Source of the DNA: an uncultured Bacteroidales bacterium
Lineage (GTDB): Bacteria; Bacteroidota; Bacteroidia; Bacteroidales; FEN-979
Direction of reading: 5' to 3'
DNA length: 64,000 nt
Assembly (NCBI GenBank): GCA_903916595.1
Contig: CAIWXI010000030.1
Location: 1 to 64,000 of the forward strand
The notes beneath the pieces were generated by a model. It worked only from the letters and a program-made list of their open reading frames with translations. It did no database searches and was not told the DNA's origin. The position numbers were made by a program, and so were the translations under genes. Below, one piece after another: positions 62,097 through 64,000 of this stretch. The first letter of the stretch is position 1. The number at the start of each line of letters is the position of its first letter.

Positions 62097-62719
62097 ATCT
62101 TTCTCGCGATCATCAGCCCGTCGCGGAATGGGAGAAGCAGATTCTCAACCCTTTCATCGTTCTGCACAAACTCGTTATATTCGGCAATTCCAAGAGTGTC
62201 TTTATCTGATGTTTTGGCTGATAGCACTTTGCCATCCCATAAAGCATTATCGGCCATGATCCAGCCACCCTTCCTGACCAGCGGGAAAACCAATTTGTAA
62301 TAATTGAGATAGTTTGGCTTGTCTGCATCAATGAATACCAGATCCCATACTTCGTTCAGATCAGGAATGATATTCAGGGCTTCTCCCACATGCAGAATAA
62401 CCCTGTTTTCCACACCGGTTTCTTTAATGTATCTGCGGATGATGTTTTCCAGTTCCGGATTGACCTCGATGGTATGAATGATTCCCTCTGAACCCAGGGC
62501 CAGGCTGATTGCAGAATAGCCTGTAAACGTTCCGATCTCAAGAACCATTTTCGGCTTGATCATTTGACAGATAAAACGCAAAAGCATACCCTGCATATGC
62601 CCTGAGAGCATACGTGGATAAACCTGGGTAAGATGTGTTTCACGGTTTAGTGCAGCCAGGAATGAGAGTTCGGGGCTTGAATGCAGCTCGCAATATCGTT
62701 CTATTTCTTCCGGGATCAT
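62093..62719 (-). CDS. Class I SAM-dependent O-methyltransferase
   Basis: A 208-residue methyltransferase of the catechol/caffeoyl-CoA type. SAM motif VLEIGTFTGYSAISLALGSE, metal-binding DLVFIDADKPNYLNYY and GGWIMADNALWDGKVL. It likely methylates a catechol or similar diphenol in a divalent-metal-dependent way; the substrate is unknown. Start lies 11 bases after the methylmalonyl-CoA mutase gene, so the two may share a transcript. Confidence 0.92.
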   Translation of the reverse strand: MIPEEIERYCELHSSPELSFLAALNRETHLTQVYPRMLSGHMQGMLLRFICQMIKPKMVLEIGTFTGYSAISLALGSEGIIHTIEVNPELENIIRRYIKETGVENRVILHVGEALNIIPDLNEVWDLVFIDADKPNYLNYYKLVFPLVRKGGWIMADNALWDGKVLSAKTSDKDTLGIAEYNEFVQNDERVENLLLPFRDGLMIARKI

Positions 62720-62730
62720 GAGAAGCAGTT

Positions 62731-64000
62731 TTATATCCTGCTTTCAATCAGGATGTCGAGGAGCTTTATGGCTGCATCGGAGATTACTGTGCCTGGTCCG
62801 AAAATAGCGGCTGCACCGGCTTGATAAAGGAATTCGTAATCCTGGTGTGGGATAACGCCTCCCACGATCACCAGGATATCCTCCCTTCCGAGTTTTGCAA
62901 GTTCCTCAATTACCTGGGGAACCAGGGTTTTATGTCCGCCGGCAAGACTTGAAACGCCCAGAATATGTACATCGTTTTCAACAGCCTGTCTTGCTGCTTC
63001 AGCGGGGGTCTGGAACAAAGGCCCTATATCCACGTCAAAGCCAATATCGGCATAGCCGGTAGAGACTACTTTGGCTCCGCGGTCATGGCCATCCTGGCCC
63101 ATTTTCGCAACCATGATTCTTGGCCTGCGGCCTTCCATCTCTGCAAATTTATCAGCCAGGGCACGTGCTTTTTTGAACAATTCGTTGTTCCCCGACTCCG
63201 ACGAATAGACTCCTGAAATGCTACGGATCACTGCTTTATACCTCCCGAATACTTTTTCCAATGAATATGAAATCTCTCCCAGAGTAGCTCGATTGCGGGC
63301 CGCATCAATGGCGAGAGCCAGCAGATTTCCCTCCCCTGATTCAGCAGAACGTGTAAGTGCATCAAGAGATTTCTTAACTACCTCGTTATCCCTTGAGGCT
63401 TTAACCTGTTCCAACCTCCTGATTTGAGATTCCCTTACCGCTGTGTTGTCGACTTCAAGAATCTCCATCGGGGCTTCCTTCTCAAGTTTGTAAAGGTTCA
63501 CTCCAATGATCTTATCGTTGCCCGAATCAATGCGAGCCTGCTTTCTGGCAGAAGCCTCCTCAATGCGCATCTTTGGGATGCCGGTCTCAATAGCTTTTGC
63601 CATTCCGCCCAAATCCTCCACTTCCTGAATCAATTGCCAGGCTTTATGGGCAATTTCATGAGTCAGAGATTCCACGTAATACGATCCGGCCCAGGGGTCC
63701 AGCGACTTGCAGATCTGGGTTTCTTCCTGGATATAAAGCTGGGTGTTTCTTGCAATACGTGCCGAAAAATCGGTGGGTAAAGCAATGGCCTCATCCAGTG
63801 AGTTTGTATGCAACGACTGAGTATGGCCCAGGGCAGCAGCAAGCGCCTCAATGCAGGTACGTGCAACATTATTGAATGGATCCTGTTCTGTGAGGCTCCA
63901 GCCGGAAGTTTGCGTATGTGTTCGCAGGGCCATCGACTTAGGATTCTTCGGATTGAATTGTTTTACCAGCTTGGCCCAGAGCATTCGCCCGGCACGCATT
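62731..64000 (-). CDS. Methylmalonyl-CoA mutase, large subunit (partial, 5' end outside the window)
   Basis: The visible 422 residues are the C-terminal part of the B12-dependent mutase that converts succinyl-CoA and methylmalonyl-CoA. The barrel end has [20 protein letters not shown] and [20 protein letters not shown]. The cobalamin-binding domain has [20 protein letters not shown] (with the coordinating His), [20 protein letters not shown] and [20 protein letters not shown]. It runs off the window edge; the beginning is missing because of the cut, not through truncation. It links propionate-type metabolism to the TCA cycle. Confidence 0.97.
   Translation of the reverse strand, partial: MRAGRMLWAKLVKQFNPKNPKSMALRTHTQTSGWSLTEQDPFNNVARTCIEALAAALGHTQSLHTNSLDEAIALPTDFSARIARNTQLYIQEETQICKSLDPWAGSYYVESLTHEIAHKAWQLIQEVEDLGGMAKAIETGIPKMRIEEASARKQARIDSGNDKIIGVNLYKLEKEAPMEILEVDNTAVRESQIRRLEQVKASRDNEVVKKSLDALTRSAESGEGNLLALAIDAARNRATLGEISYSLEKVFGRYKAVIRSISGVYSSESGNNELFKKARALADKFAEMEGRRPRIMVAKMGQDGHDRGAKVVSTGYADIGFDVDIGPLFQTPAEAARQAVENDVHILGVSSLAGGHKTLVPQVIEELAKLGREDILVIVGGVIPHQDYEFLYQAGAAAIFGPGTVISDAAIKLLDILIESRI

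Noticed and set aside
1-64000. tRNA or rRNA genes
   Set aside because: No cloverleaf or rRNA-like segment was recognised by eye in the gaps. A dedicated RNA search would be needed to exclude small ones.

Overview
The window looks like a chromosomal segment of a Bacteroidota bacterium, probably an uncultured Bacteroidales-like lineage. Evidence: a giant PKD adhesin with a gliding-type C-terminal domain next to a PorP/SprF protein (type IX secretion), a second T9SS-sorted protein, an LruC lipoprotein, a DUF4271-hemD pair, lipoproteins with the C-K-K lipobox context, and many TAnnTTTG -7 promoter boxes typical of this phylum. I see no rRNA, tRNA, phage, insertion sequence or CRISPR. Genes are packed tightly, with many short overlaps.

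Layout. 1-5.7 kb: end of a partial gene, a small secreted Cys-rich protein, then a lipid/alcohol-type enzyme group (SDR, sulfotransferase, DUF1214 protein, second SDR) interrupted by a toxin-antitoxin pair whose toxin has a premature stop. 5.6-15.5 kb: the oxidative start of the TCA cycle (citrate synthase, aconitase, isocitrate dehydrogenase) around an unusual 1551-residue fusion of an acyl-adenylate ligase, a long uncharacterised region and a GNAT acetyltransferase. 15.5-25.5 kb: PorP/SprF and a 2947-residue adhesin with about 30 PKD modules. 25.7-30.7 kb: two lipoproteins, a secreted protein and dnaK. 30.8-37.5 kb: a plus-strand run panB, RluA-type pseudouridine synthase, DUF4271, hemD-like, rnpA, yidD, S41 protease, ChaN-like. 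37.4-43.2 kb (minus): GtrA, M28 peptidase, mnmA, and a T9SS beta-helix protein. 43.4-49.7 kb: LruC lipoprotein, MFS transporter, M1 aminopeptidase. 49.7-58.8 kb (plus): two-component pair, panC, panD, flippase-like protein, rfaE2-type nucleotidyltransferase, radA, FMN-binding protein, KimA-like transporter, CbpA-type DnaJ. 58.7-64 kb: PAP2, obgE, adk, hpt (minus), purE (plus), O-methyltransferase and the C-terminal part of methylmalonyl-CoA mutase (minus).

The most unusual signal is a set of dispersed short tandem-repeat families with 7- or 8-bp units. GATGCRG arrays sit inside three protein genes, read on different strands and in different frames without breaking the genes. GATGTAC (15 perfect copies), GTGAAATG (three sites) and degenerate TCTGCCA/TCAGATA tracts fill gaps between genes. 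This looks like DNA-level microsatellite spread that the coding sequences tolerate in surface loops. Other points of interest are the ligase-GNAT fusion, a regular three-module (about 257-residue) super-repeat inside the adhesin, an MnmA lacking the usual second catalytic cysteine, and a possible sigma-54-like control region before dnaK.
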